A stretch of 64,000 nucleotides of DNA from Paenibacillus albus (GCF_003952225.1 NZ_CP034437.1:6186001-6250000); one strand, 5' to 3'; positions 26,629 to 35,133 are shown, counted from the first letter of the stretch. The notes: generated from the sequence alone by a model not told the origin. A program made the numbers and translations.

Positions 26629-28020
26629 TTACTTGCCCGCGATTCCCTTCAGTTCTGCTTGCACTTTCGGAGCGATCTCATTCAAGACGTCCTGCGCCTT
26701 GCTTTCGCCCATCCAGACTTTATCGAGTGCAGGCGTAACGATGGAGTCAATCGTCGGGAAGTTCCGTACGGTATAGGCGAGGCCGGGAATGCCGTTCTTC
26801 ATCGCTTGATTCACGACGGCGTCCTTATAGCCTTCCGGGTGAGCGGAATTGTTCTCGGCCCATTTCGCAATCAGCTCCGGCTTCTCGTACCAATCCTTCA
26901 ACAGCGGCATCCACAGCCCGCCTTTGTGCAGCTCGAGCGAGGTTTCCGGATTCGCCAGCCATTTATAGAGGAGCCAAGCTTCCTTCGGATGCTTCGTTGA
27001 GTTGAAAATAACGGTCGGATCGCCAACCATCAGAGTTACGCTCTTCTTCATCTTCGGCAGCACTCCGATGCCAAAAGGCACCTTCGCCGCATCTACATCG
27101 AGCAGCGACCACTGTCCGTCTATGAACATCGCAACTTGATTCGTCTGCATGGCAGTCGCCATGCCGGGCAGCGAGGAGGCTTGGACCGGAGACGGCATAA
27201 CATGGTACACGTTGATCAGATCGGCGATCTTCTGGATCGCTTCAGCAGATTCCGGAGAATTCAGCTTAAACTCTGTGCCGTCATCGTTTAGGTATGCGCC
27301 TCCATTGGAGTAGACCATATTCATGTAGGAGCCCCACCATGTGCCGAACTGAACGCCGTATTGCTTGATGTTATTGGGATCGAAGGCAGCATCGAGCGCG
27401 TTATGTCCTTTTTTATCAATGGTGAGCTTTCTTGCGTTCTCTACGAATTGATCCCATGTCCAAGCCGTGTCTGCGGTTGTCGGAACGGTAATGCCCGCAG
27501 TGTCGGTAAGGTTCTTGTTATAGAACAGCGTGAACGCTTCAGCTGCCGTGCTCGTGCCGAGGGATTTGCCTGGTGCCCAGTCGTACCAGATGTTCGGCAG
27601 GAACGCTTCGCGCTTCAACTCCGGATCATCCTTCAGGAAATCCATGACGTTAGCGAGCTTTCCTTCTTCCGCCCAAGCGAGGGCGATGTCAGCCGGCAAG
27701 TAACCGATATCCGGCGCTGTATTGCCCGCCACCATCGTCGTGATCTTGGTCGTATAGTCCGTGGCAACGAATTGCGCATCAACTTTAATATTCGGGTATT
27801 TCTTCATGAATTCCGCAATCGAGTTCTCCATGACCGTTTTCTCAATTGGTCCCCCGTTGTAAGTAAACACCAGGTTAACCGGCTCCTGCTGCTGATTGGA
27901 AGATGTCTCCGCGGCAGTTGGCTGCGCGTTCGATATCTCATCCTTGGACGACGAACCGCAAGCGGTCGTCAGTCCGGCAATCAGTGATAACGTTAACAGG
28001 CTGAAAGCTAACTTTCTCAT
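26629..28020 (-). CDS. Sugar ABC transporter solute-binding lipoprotein (family 1)
   Basis: 463-residue extracellular binding protein. The lipoprotein signal ends in LTTAC, with the lipidated Cys near residue 21. The mature part begins with a Ser/Gln-rich linker and continues VNLVFTYNGGPIEK and later FTLFYNKNLTDTAGI, typical of family 1 sugar binders. The ATG has AAGGAGG 6 nt upstream. It lies between the YesM kinase and the permeases, with an imperfect cre-like palindrome at its upstream edge. Likely ligand: arabino-oligosaccharides, inferred from the GH127 gene. Confidence 0.92.
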   Translation of the reverse strand: MRKLAFSLLTLSLIAGLTTACGSSSKDEISNAQPTAAETSSNQQQEPVNLVFTYNGGPIEKTVMENSIAEFMKKYPNIKVDAQFVATDYTTKITTMVAGNTAPDIGYLPADIALAWAEEGKLANVMDFLKDDPELKREAFLPNIWYDWAPGKSLGTSTAAEAFTLFYNKNLTDTAGITVPTTADTAWTWDQFVENARKLTIDKKGHNALDAAFDPNNIKQYGVQFGTWWGSYMNMVYSNGGAYLNDDGTEFKLNSPESAEAIQKIADLINVYHVMPSPVQASSLPGMATAMQTNQVAMFIDGQWSLLDVDAAKVPFGIGVLPKMKKSVTLMVGDPTVIFNSTKHPKEAWLLYKWLANPETSLELHKGGLWMPLLKDWYEKPELIAKWAENNSAHPEGYKDAVVNQAMKNGIPGLAYTVRNFPTIDSIVTPALDKVWMGESKAQDVLNEIAPKVQAELKGIAGK

Positions 28021-28122
28021 ACTTTTCCTCCTTCATTTATGTAAGCTGCTATTTCCGTCAAATTCATCATAGGGGAAGGAAAACTAGAGAGATATTCTAA
28101 TAATTCACGAAAGGTGGATTTT

Positions 28123-28136
28123 TGTAAGCACTTACA
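28123..28136. promoter_or_regulatory. cre-like palindrome upstream of binding-protein gene
   Basis: TGTAAGCACTTACA has perfect TGTAAG/CTTACA arms, but its centre is CA rather than the CG expected for CcpA. It overlaps the stop codon of the kinase gene, 103 nt before the binding-protein start. Confidence 0.35.
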
Positions 28137-29940
28137 CGTTTGCTTGGAATTCCATGACGATAACGGTCCCCGCTCCTTCTTGCGACTTAATGTCGACGGA
28201 GCAGTTATCTTCGTACAGCAGCTTGATGCGCCGGAACGTATTCTGAATACCGCCCGCTCCAGCAGCTCCGCCGAGCAAGCTTCGGACTTTATCCGCTGGC
28301 ATCCCTTCGCCATTGTCGCGAATTTCACACTGTACCATGCCGTTTACAAGCCGGCACGAGATGCTTAGAATGCCGCCTTGCTCGATATTCTCGAATCCGT
28401 GCAGGATGGCATTTTCGACGAATGGCTGCATGAACAGCTTGGGAACGAGCACATGGTGAAGCTCGGGAGCAATCTGAAGCCGGGTCTCGAACTTGCCGAC
28501 GAAACGGTTCGACATGATGTACAAGTAGTTGTCCAACCACTGAAGATCCTCCTTGAAAGTAACGAACCTCTCAAAGCCTTTGGCTGTATAACGCATCATA
28601 TCGCATAACCGAACGATCATCGTACTGATCTCAGACTGCTCGTTGTCAATCGCCATCCAGTTAATCGTGCCGAGCGTGTTGTACAAGAAGTGCGGGTTGA
28701 GCTGAACATGAAGGGCCATAATCTCGGCATCCTTCTCGTTAATAGCCCGCAAGTAGTTCTCTTGAATGAGCCGCTGAATGCGGTCGTTCATCTCGTTGAA
28801 GCCGTTCATGAGCACGACAAACTCATGGCTTCCCCCAACCTTGACGAGCGTGTTGAAGTCGCCGTGACCTGTGCGGCGGACGCCTTGAAGCAGCCTGTTT
28901 AACGGAGCTGTAATCCAGGAGGAAATCAATACCGCTATCCCTGCGGAGATGATAAGGAGCAGCAAGCCAAACCAGAAGCTGACCTTCTGAATCAGCGAAA
29001 CCCCGCTAACGATTTCTTTGGCAGGAACGAGCGTAACGATTTTCCACTGCGTGGACAGCATATTCGCTTTGCTGACAAGCGTTTTCCGTCCGTTTACCGT
29101 GAAGACGCCGGATTCGTCGGACATGCTGAGAAATTGCTTTTGCAGCACCTTGTTGGACTGAAGTGCCTCCGATGCCTTGATGACGGTACCATCATTCGTC
29201 AGTACGAGATACTCGAGTCCTTTATAATCGAGCGCCTTCTGCAGCATCGTCTCGAATATATCCGCCTGGAAGTAGATAACTAGCACAGGAAGCTGCTTGT
29301 CCTGGGGGTATTGAATATAGCCGCCCTCCGGCAGAGGGATGCTGACCGTGCCGAGCGGACGGACCGCCGAGAACAAATAACGATAGTCGACCTTGGCGCT
29401 TCGCAGCTCAGACAATCCTTGCATGTCCAAATAATCGTAAGTCGGAATCCACACCAGCTCTCCACCGCTTCTCTTCGCAGCGCTGACAATGGACGGTCTT
29501 CTTGTCGGCTCATAGGGCAGCAGTGTATTCAAAGAATACGTGTAGCTGTCCGTTACAATCTGAGCGGAATAGAGGGGGAAAGACTGGCCAAGATATCGCT
29601 GCATGATGTGTGCCAGGAGCCTGTTCTGATTCAGCTTCTCCGAGCCGAGAATCGGATCCGGACCGGCGAGCAGCCGATTAAGATCGTTGTCGAGCGCTAG
29701 CGCAGTGACGCGGTTCTGCAATTCATCGAACATAAAGTCGGTGTTTGACACCGATTGATCAAGCGCACCTGCGATGGTGCGGGTCGCATTGTTCATCAGC
29801 GCCTGGGAGCCGGAGCGATAGCCGGTAAATCCAATGATGACCGAGGGCGTGACACCGAGCAGCAGGAAGACAATCAAGAAACGCTTGCGCAGCGTTAAAT
29901 TTCCAGATAGGCGGCTGCGCAGCAGCATGGCAAAGCGCAT
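28132..29940 (-). CDS. YesM-type sensor histidine kinase
   Basis: 602-residue membrane kinase. Transmembrane helices lie near 20-40 and 320-345, with an extracellular sensing domain between and a HAMP segment after. The His_kinase box NPHFLYNTLGTINW carries the phosphorylated His (about 416). ATPase motifs are NAILHG, DNGEGM and GGIQNTFRRIKLLY. The ATG overlaps the stop of the regulator gene by one base (TGATG). It controls, by position, the importer and GH127 genes that follow. Confidence 0.9.
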   Translation of the reverse strand: MRFAMLLRSRLSGNLTLRKRFLIVFLLLGVTPSVIIGFTGYRSGSQALMNNATRTIAGALDQSVSNTDFMFDELQNRVTALALDNDLNRLLAGPDPILGSEKLNQNRLLAHIMQRYLGQSFPLYSAQIVTDSYTYSLNTLLPYEPTRRPSIVSAAKRSGGELVWIPTYDYLDMQGLSELRSAKVDYRYLFSAVRPLGTVSIPLPEGGYIQYPQDKQLPVLVIYFQADIFETMLQKALDYKGLEYLVLTNDGTVIKASEALQSNKVLQKQFLSMSDESGVFTVNGRKTLVSKANMLSTQWKIVTLVPAKEIVSGVSLIQKVSFWFGLLLLIISAGIAVLISSWITAPLNRLLQGVRRTGHGDFNTLVKVGGSHEFVVLMNGFNEMNDRIQRLIQENYLRAINEKDAEIMALHVQLNPHFLYNTLGTINWMAIDNEQSEISTMIVRLCDMMRYTAKGFERFVTFKEDLQWLDNYLYIMSNRFVGKFETRLQIAPELHHVLVPKLFMQPFVENAILHGFENIEQGGILSISCRLVNGMVQCEIRDNGEGMPADKVRSLLGGAAGAGGIQNTFRRIKLLYEDNCSVDIKSQEGAGTVIVMEFQANV

Positions 29941-30716
29941 CAGTATCCCCCCATGTTCTTGCGGCGGTATGCTTCAGGCGTCAATTTGTAATACTCCTTG
30001 AACACCCGGTTGAAATATTTGACATCATGAAAGCCGACGGCTAAGGCTACCTCGTACACCTTATGATCACTACCGAGCAGCTTCGCGGCAGCTGTCATCC
30101 GTACCTGCGTCAGGTAGTTACGAAAGTTAAGTCCGGCATGATTCTTGAACCAGCTGGAAAAATAATTGCGAGAAAAGTGGTAATGATCTGCGAGTGTTTG
30201 CAAGGAGATCGTCTCGTCACTCATATGTTCTTTGATATAAGCGAGGCAAGAAAGGAATAGCTCATTGTCTGTCCCTTCCGTCGTACCGGCTGAATTATCG
30301 CCTGCCTCATCTCCCGTTTGCGGTTGAGAAGCTCGCCGCTTGGCAAGCTCCAGGTCGATTCTATTTAAAATTTGAAGGACCTGACTTTTATCGATAGGCT
30401 TCAGCAAATAATCCATCACATGATAAATAAGCGCCTGCCGGGCATACTCGAACAGGTCATACCCGCTCAAAATAACGGTCAGCGGCGCGGACTCGAGCTC
30501 GTTAACTAATTTAAGCAGCTCAAGACCGTCTAGCTTCGGCATGCGGATATCGGTAAACAGCACGTCCGCACGATGCTCCCTCACTAGATCAAGAGCCTGT
30601 TGTCCATTAGATGCCAGATGGATCTCCGCATTCGTGCGATTAAGCTCAATCAGCTTGGCAAGACCTTGGCGATGAACGTATTCGTCTTCGGCAATGACAT
30701 ATTTCACGGCAGTCAT
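29940..30716 (-). CDS. YesN-type response regulator with AraC HTH
   Basis: 258-residue regulator of the compact type. The receiver has Asp56 in FTDIRMP as phospho-acceptor and EDEY near the start. The C-terminal HTH pair reads LADHYHFSRNYFSSWFKNHAGLN and VGFHDVKYFNRVFKEYYKLTPEAY. I use the ATG at 30716, 9 nt after GGAAGG; the TTG at 30725 directly abuts that site. It is the first gene of the arabinoside operon, so the sensor is made before the importer. Confidence 0.9.
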   Translation of the reverse strand: MTAVKYVIAEDEYVHRQGLAKLIELNRTNAEIHLASNGQQALDLVREHRADVLFTDIRMPKLDGLELLKLVNELESAPLTVILSGYDLFEYARQALIYHVMDYLLKPIDKSQVLQILNRIDLELAKRRASQPQTGDEAGDNSAGTTEGTDNELFLSCLAYIKEHMSDETISLQTLADHYHFSRNYFSSWFKNHAGLNFRNYLTQVRMTAAAKLLGSDHKVYEVALAVGFHDVKYFNRVFKEYYKLTPEAYRRKNMGGY

Positions 30717-30760
30717 CAGCAGCAACCTTCCATTACTTGGTTTGAAATTTATGTATAAGC

Positions 30761-30787
30761 ATCATACAAACCACTTTCATGTGTCAA
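30761..30787 (-). promoter_or_regulatory. Candidate promoter of the YesN/YesM-GH127 operon
   Basis: TTGACA (30782-30787, minus strand) is followed after only 14 bp by TATGAT (30761-30766). The -35 is perfect but the spacer is short, so the assignment is tentative. Confidence 0.35.
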
Positions 30788-30953
30788 GCCTCTACTCGTC
30801 GCTTGTCCTATTTTCGTATAGAATACTGGAGTGATAGTCGGTGGAAATTATTTCCCTTCTTACTTTTATACAATTGTTATCCGATATTACAATGTTTACT
30901 TGTGCGGGGGATTTATAATAGGCTCATAACTTGAACCCAAGGAGTGAGCGAGA

Positions 30954-31112
30954 ATGATGTTGAATCCAGAAGTGCAAGAATGTTTCTCAAGCAGCTTGCC
31001 GGATCGTGAGAAAACGGAGGATTTCGCTAAAAAGAACGACGACAAACCAGCTGTACCGAAGAAACAATGCAGAAAGAATTGCGCGAACTGTAGATTCGAG
31101 CGGACCCCATAG
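30954..31112 (+). CDS. Small Cys-rich hydrophilic protein, unknown
   Basis: 52-residue open frame with an AAGGAG site 9 nt before the first of two ATG codons and a TATAAT box about 35 bp upstream. The protein is acidic in the first half (PEVQECFSSSLPDREKTEDF) and basic in the second, ending in CRKNCANCRFERTP with a C-x3-C-x2-C cluster that could bind metal. It has no membrane segment or signal. I do not recognise a family. It is divergent from the arabinoside operon. Confidence 0.55.
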   Translation: MMLNPEVQECFSSSLPDREKTEDFAKKNDDKPAVPKKQCRKNCANCRFERTP

Positions 31113-31187
31113 ATTCGAGCTTCATAGGATAGTATGTTTGTAGATAGCTCCTTACTTTTGTACAATTAGACTGCCCCCTAGAAATGG

Positions 31188-31236
31188 AACAGCAGCAGTC
31201 ATTGACGTAAAAAAAACGTCCATGACTGCTGCTGTT
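31188..31236. repeat. Long near-perfect inverted repeat with poly-A loop
   Basis: The arms are 15 bp (AACAGCAGCAGTCAT and its complement), one mismatch, then 5 bp (GACGT/ACGTC), around a 7-8 nt run of A. No U-rich tail follows on either side, so it is not a standard terminator. It lies 75 bp downstream of the small Cys-rich gene. Confidence 0.7.
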
Positions 31237-31362
31237 GTGTTGAAACAACGTACCCGTCGCTTTATGATATTGCGCTATTTTTCAAGGATGACTAATCTCA
31301 TTGAGGTTGTTTTTCTTTTCAGAGGTGAAGGTTTCAGCTTTGTGTCCTTTATTGGAAAACAC

Positions 31363-31400
31363 TACAACTTCTTGTCTATTGAAAAGGACAAGAAGTTGTA
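31363..31400. repeat. Perfect 14-bp inverted repeat
   Basis: TACAACTTCTTGTC (31363-31376) pairs with GACAAGAAGTTGTA (31387-31400) around a 10-nt loop. The + strand continues with TCCATAAAAT. It may be a weak terminator; a second small hairpin, CCGCG/CGCGG at 31417-31431 followed by CTTTTAAT, lies just after it. Confidence 0.55.
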
Positions 31401-31491
31401 TCCATAAAATAATAAACCGCGTAGAACGCGGCTTTTAATGAGTGTATTTCTTGTCCTCTTAGCCACACCGATTATCTCATTCCCCGAATAG

Positions 31492-31519
31492 AAAAAAACC
31501 GCTCTTTCCTTATCAGCGG
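31492..31519 (-). terminator. Intrinsic terminator after AraC gene
   Basis: CCGCT (31499-31503) pairs with AGCGG (31515-31519), and the minus strand continues with seven U. The stem is short but the tail is strong. Confidence 0.6.
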
Positions 31520-31548
31520 CTTCATTCTGCTGATGGTTTTCTTAATAT

Positions 31549-32418
31549 TTATCTGTACTTGCGCCACTGCGTGGGCGTCTTTCCGATGTGGCGTCGAAAT
31601 ACGGTCGCAAAATGTTGGCTAGTTGCAAAGCCCAATTCCAAAGCAATCTGCGTAATCGTCGCATCCGATTCCGTCAAGCGGCGGCAAGCCTCCTTGACGC
31701 GCAACCGTTCCATATACGCTCTCGGCGTCAAATGAGTATATTTTTGAAACAATTGGTGGAAATACTGGACGCTGAACCCGAGCATTCTCGCCATTTCAGC
31801 GATGGTCGGCACCCGATCCAATTGCTGCTCCAGTTCTTTGGTTAACGTAGCCATTTTATCCATAGAATTATCTTTGGAAGGGAGCTTTTCAGACTGCAGC
31901 AGGATCAGAAGAAAGTCCATAACTGCCACGCGGCCGGCTAAACTGGTGAGAAGATCAGACTGTCGGAACGCTTCAGACAATTGATGAAACGGCGTCATCG
32001 GCTTGGATCCGACCGAGATCACTCTAGGAAGTAGATTCAGGCGGTCATGTATCAGTTCGATGTCTGCTTGACGCAGTTCCATCCATCTCCTCGCTGACCC
32101 TCTTTCTGAGATGTAGGGCGCCTGCAGGATTATAGCCCAGAAGCGACAAGGCTCTATGACATTATAACGACCGCTATGCGGTTCATATGGTTTTGTGCAA
32201 AACACATCGCCGGCCTTCGTCTCATAAAGCTCACCGTCAACTTCCCATGTGGCTTTCCCTTTTTCGATATAGACGAATTCAAAAAAACCCTCGTGCGAGT
32301 GCGTGACAAGCGGCGAGGCGGTTTTCAAATCAGCGTGCACGATATATTCGATTTCAGGCAATTCCGGTGTAGATCCAAAGTGTTGCCATATGGAGTTTCT
32401 GGAATGATTAGCAGTCAT
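31549..32418 (-). CDS. AraC-family transcriptional regulator, possibly leaderless
   Basis: 289-residue regulator. The cupin domain (about 25-110) contains VTHSHEGFFEFVYIEKG and GDVFCTKPYEPHSG. The HTH pair (about 195-285) includes AEMARMLGFSVQYFHQLFQKYTHLTPRAY and LGFATSQHFATVFRRHIGKTPTQW. I choose the ATG at 32418: a TTGACG/TACAAT promoter ends 7 nt before it, so transcription should begin at or next to the ATG, and there is no ribosome site. The longer frame from 32454 would start inside the -35 box. It is divergent from the isomerase and Gfo/Idh genes, its probable targets. Confidence 0.85.
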   Translation of the reverse strand: MTANHSRNSIWQHFGSTPELPEIEYIVHADLKTASPLVTHSHEGFFEFVYIEKGKATWEVDGELYETKAGDVFCTKPYEPHSGRYNVIEPCRFWAIILQAPYISERGSARRWMELRQADIELIHDRLNLLPRVISVGSKPMTPFHQLSEAFRQSDLLTSLAGRVAVMDFLLILLQSEKLPSKDNSMDKMATLTKELEQQLDRVPTIAEMARMLGFSVQYFHQLFQKYTHLTPRAYMERLRVKEACRRLTESDATITQIALELGFATSQHFATVFRRHIGKTPTQWRKYR

Positions 32419-32425
32419 GTTTCTA

Positions 32426-32454
32426 ATTGTAATCAGGATATTTATTAACGTCAA
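32426..32454 (-). promoter_or_regulatory. Promoter abutting AraC start (leaderless transcript predicted)
   Basis: TTGACG (32449-32454) and TACAAT (32426-32431) on the minus strand have an ideal 17-bp spacer. The start codon begins 8 nt after the -10 box. Confidence 0.6.
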
Positions 32455-32508
32455 TGAACACTAGCATGAGTAAAATTAAAATAACATTTACGAAAGGGGA
32501 AGCTCTCG

Positions 32509-33378
32509 ATGAGATTGGGGACATGTCTACCGCATGACGAAAGTGTCTACAAAAACGGAGAATTCAACATCGAAAAATCCGTTGAGGAGCTTGCGCGCGC
32601 GAATATTACGCTCACGATGACTAACTTTCCGATTGAAGAATCGGAGTGGGAAAGCGGTTCGGTACGACTTTCGCGGGCATTGCATCAAGCAGGCGTTTCG
32701 TTGGCTGAATACAATCCAAGTTTTACGCTGCAACCTCTTGAACGTAGCCAGTGCAGGCTTCACGCCGAGAAGCTTGTTAAGAAGATGGCCATTGCGGAAC
32801 AGATAGGCTGCTTGAACTTGGCAATCTGCACTGGGGGATACAATGGTTATGGTCCGCACCCGCGTAACCGCAGGCACGAGTCATGGGAACTGCTAAAGGA
32901 AACTTGCTATATTGTATCCGAGGAAGCTTCCAAAAGACAGCTTCGTTCCAGAATTTTAATCGAAATGGTATATACGAGCGTCATACGAACGCCGGAGGAA
33001 CTCGCCAAGCTCATTGGTGAGATCGATTCTCCATATATACAAGGTCATATGGATATTGCCAACTGCTTGAACTTCGACAATATTTACGACCATAGTGAAT
33101 ACATACGCAAAGCATTCAACACGTTGGATGGCCGCATAGGGTCCGCGCATATCAAAGACTTGGTGCCGGGGGAGTCATATCTTCCTTGCATCGAACAGAG
33201 AAAGCCGGGAGAAGGCATATTCGATTTTGGCACCTACCTGGAATGCATCTCCCAATTACCCGCGGATACGCCGGCGATGATCGAGCATCTTGAAAAGCTG
33301 GACGATATCAAGCAAGCTTACGAGCATATTCGATCGATCGCGCGCAGTAAAAAAATCCCCCTTTGGGGGGAATCTTAA
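32509..33378 (+). CDS. Sugar phosphate isomerase/epimerase (TIM barrel)
   Basis: 289-residue protein of the xylose-isomerase-like TIM barrel superfamily. Barrel strands carry the metal-site pattern: Glu in RILIEMVYTS, an Asp/His pair in QGHMDIANCLN, GSAHIKDLVPGE, and Glu in PAMIEHLEKL. Such enzymes isomerise or epimerise sugars or inositol derivatives. The ATG has GGGGA about 9 nt upstream. It is 30 nt before a Gfo/Idh gene, a pairing common in inositol and rare-sugar routes. Substrate not assignable. Confidence 0.85.
   Translation: MRLGTCLPHDESVYKNGEFNIEKSVEELARANITLTMTNFPIEESEWESGSVRLSRALHQAGVSLAEYNPSFTLQPLERSQCRLHAEKLVKKMAIAEQIGCLNLAICTGGYNGYGPHPRNRRHESWELLKETCYIVSEEASKRQLRSRILIEMVYTSVIRTPEELAKLIGEIDSPYIQGHMDIANCLNFDNIYDHSEYIRKAFNTLDGRIGSAHIKDLVPGESYLPCIEQRKPGEGIFDFGTYLECISQLPADTPAMIEHLEKLDDIKQAYEHIRSIARSKKIPLWGES
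33356..33371. terminator. G/C hairpin at end of isomerase gene
   Basis: TCCCCC (33356-33361) pairs with GGGGGA (33366-33371) around a TTT(G) loop, preceded on the + strand by seven A. On the minus strand it is a classic terminator (seven U after the stem), which would stop antisense transcripts. On the + strand it may only stabilise the mRNA end. Confidence 0.4.
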
Positions 33379-33408
33379 ATTATTTCATTAAGGAGAGGAG
33401 ACGATACA

Positions 33409-34500
33409 ATGTCGGAACGAAATATGCGTATCGCCGGCATCGGATGTGGGCCAATGGGCGCATTACATTATTCGATGATCGGGAAAATACCAGGACTTGA
33501 ACTGATCGCGCTCTGCGACATCGACAAAAATAAATTATCGCAATTGGCGGACAGCCTAGGCGTCGAACGGAAGTTTACCGATATTACTCAGATGCTCGAC
33601 GAGATCATCCCTGATGCGGTTGCGGTAATCGGACCGCCTGCATTGCATATTCTTGTTGCTGAAGCTTGCCTCGAGAGGCAAATTCCGTTTTTGTGCGAGA
33701 AGCCGATCTCCTTGACGACTGAAGATGCATTGCGCTTGGAAAGGCTTGCGGATAAATATGGCGACTGCGGTCAAGTAGGTTATACGAGCCGGTATTCACC
33801 GGCTCAGCGATTGGCTAAAAATGTGTCTCGTTCGGCTGAATTCGGGAAAATCAGTTATGTCGCAACGACCCATTTGACGTGCAGCAATCTTGGTACGACA
33901 TCGTTTTGGGGTACTGCAACCCGCGCGGAAGGATTGATCCATGCCCACGGGGTGCACGCCATAGATCTATGGCGATTTCTCGGTGGCGATCCGTTAACGG
34001 TATCTGCCTCGGTAACCGGTGACCGGGCTGATTCGAACGATGGGTTTATTTCGGTGCTTGCCTACGTGCAGACTGCTGACGGCCCGCATGGCATCATTCA
34101 TATCAAGGAATCTGCTTCCCATAATGGCGATATTAACTCCGACATCATGGGAGAGTATTCACGTGTTTGTGTCGAGGACAACAAAAACGTCCGCTACGAA
34201 CGTTATGGCGGCAGAGACGGCGATTGGGTTAGAAACGCCATGGCCAATGATGTGCTTGGAAACGGAAATGACATCGTTCTTCCAGATCAACCTATCGGTT
34301 ATTTCATGGGCCACGGGCTTCAATCCCAAACGTACGAAGACTATTTCCGCTTTGAATGGATTGCGTTTGCGCAAAGCATACGTTCAGGCAAGCCATTCGC
34401 GCCCTCCGTGAAGGAGGGCTGCAAAACCGTTTATTTGACGAATGCGATTATTGAAAGCATTAAAAAGGGTGGCCAGCCCATTTCCGTTTCGTATTCGTAA
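33409..34500 (+). CDS. Gfo/Idh/MocA-family oxidoreductase
   Basis: 363-residue NAD(P)-dependent dehydrogenase. The nucleotide-binding motif GIGCGPMG is near residue 11, the cofactor motif is FLCEKPISL, and the C-terminal domain motif is GLIHAHGVHAIDLWRFLGG, with the family His. The ATG at 33409 has AAGGAGAGGAG upstream. It is co-transcribed with the isomerase; together they suggest oxidation then rearrangement of a sugar or cyclitol. A conserved-looking promoter and a GH43 remnant follow it. Confidence 0.88.
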   Translation: MSERNMRIAGIGCGPMGALHYSMIGKIPGLELIALCDIDKNKLSQLADSLGVERKFTDITQMLDEIIPDAVAVIGPPALHILVAEACLERQIPFLCEKPISLTTEDALRLERLADKYGDCGQVGYTSRYSPAQRLAKNVSRSAEFGKISYVATTHLTCSNLGTTSFWGTATRAEGLIHAHGVHAIDLWRFLGGDPLTVSASVTGDRADSNDGFISVLAYVQTADGPHGIIHIKESASHNGDINSDIMGEYSRVCVEDNKNVRYERYGGRDGDWVRNAMANDVLGNGNDIVLPDQPIGYFMGHGLQSQTYEDYFRFEWIAFAQSIRSGKPFAPSVKEGCKTVYLTNAIIESIKKGGQPISVSYS

Positions 34501-34513
34501 TGAGCAATTTTTT

Positions 34514-34541
34514 TTGGTCGCATTTCGCAGGTGTGTATAAT
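34514..34541 (+). promoter_or_regulatory. Orphan promoter in front of GH43 relic
   Basis: TTGGTC (34514-34519), a 16-bp spacer and a TATAAT (34536-34541) preceded by TGTG. The only thing downstream is a gene remnant, so this is likely the surviving promoter of the lost glycosidase gene. A short GTTGA tandem repeat follows at 34547-34565. Confidence 0.5.
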
Positions 34542-34558
34542 GGTATTGTTGAGTTGAG

Positions 34559-34861
34559 TTGAGTTTTATGGGACACTGCCTTTCGTGGACGAAGAGCACA
34601 AGTTCCGTCTTCTCTTATTATTTCGGTTCTGACGGAACCGTCTACGTGCCAGGAAGCAACGCCTTCGTCAAGTCTCTGTACGGCACGGAGGATTATATCG
34701 TCTATCACGCGAAGCACTTTGGAGACACCGGCTATAACCGTGAGTTGCGCATGCAGAAGTTTATGTGGGATGCTTTAGGCAATCCGGTCTTTGGCCATCC
34801 GCTACCGGCATCGGTATCCATGCAGCTGCCTTCTGGTGAGCCGAGGTCGATATCGAATTAA
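34559..34861 (+). pseudogene. Remnant of a GH43-type glycosidase (C-terminal end only)
   Basis: The frame ends with about 70 residues that match the C-terminal end of GH43 arabinofuranosidase/xylosidase enzymes: PGSNAFVKSLYGTEDYIVYHAK, then GYNRELRMQKFMWDALGNPVFGHPLP. Intact members run to about 310-330 residues with a five-bladed propeller. The propeller core is missing; the residues before TVYVPG look unrelated to it. I read it as the scar of a deletion that removed most of a gene and left its promoter and tail. Confidence 0.65.
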
Positions 34862-34949
34862 AGGTTTCAAACCTCGACCAACTTCAAATTCCAGGAAAAG
34901 TTTGTGCTGTCATTCAGATGGCTAGTGGTTGATTTAATATCCGTTAAAT

Positions 34950-35000
34950 AATAAATAAAATAAATTAGTCCTACTGTGGGGCTAATTTATTTTATTTATT
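34950..35000. terminator. Perfect 19-bp AT-rich hairpin, bidirectional terminator-like
   Basis: Positions 34950-34968 and 34982-35000 are exact reverse complements, built mainly of A and T, with a 13-nt loop. It sits between convergent units. Confidence 0.6.
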
Positions 35001-35133
35001 GAACTAACCTCCCCTTTAGAGGAACAAGCCACCGTTTTATTCGGCAGCCCGCTCTTCGTGACGTAATAGTGCCCACAGCTTAACGAAACTAGGAGATACA
35101 GTTATCCGTGCTTGTCTGAAACGACAAGTTAAA

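Larger units (their letters stand above)
31113..31548. other. Intergenic region rich in hairpins, no convincing gene
   Basis: 435 bp with three inverted repeats (31188-31236, 31363-31400, 31417-31431) and the AraC terminator at its right end. A 61-codon frame at 31222-31407 has no ribosome site and runs through two of the hairpins. Confidence 0.6.

Noticed and set aside
31188..31236. Inverted repeat considered as a miniature transposon (MITE)
   Set aside because: Arms are adjacent with only a short loop, no target-site duplication is visible and no second copy occurs in the window.
31222..31407. 61-codon open frame on the plus strand
   Set aside because: No ribosome site, starts inside a hairpin arm and ends in another hairpin; the product looks like random translation.
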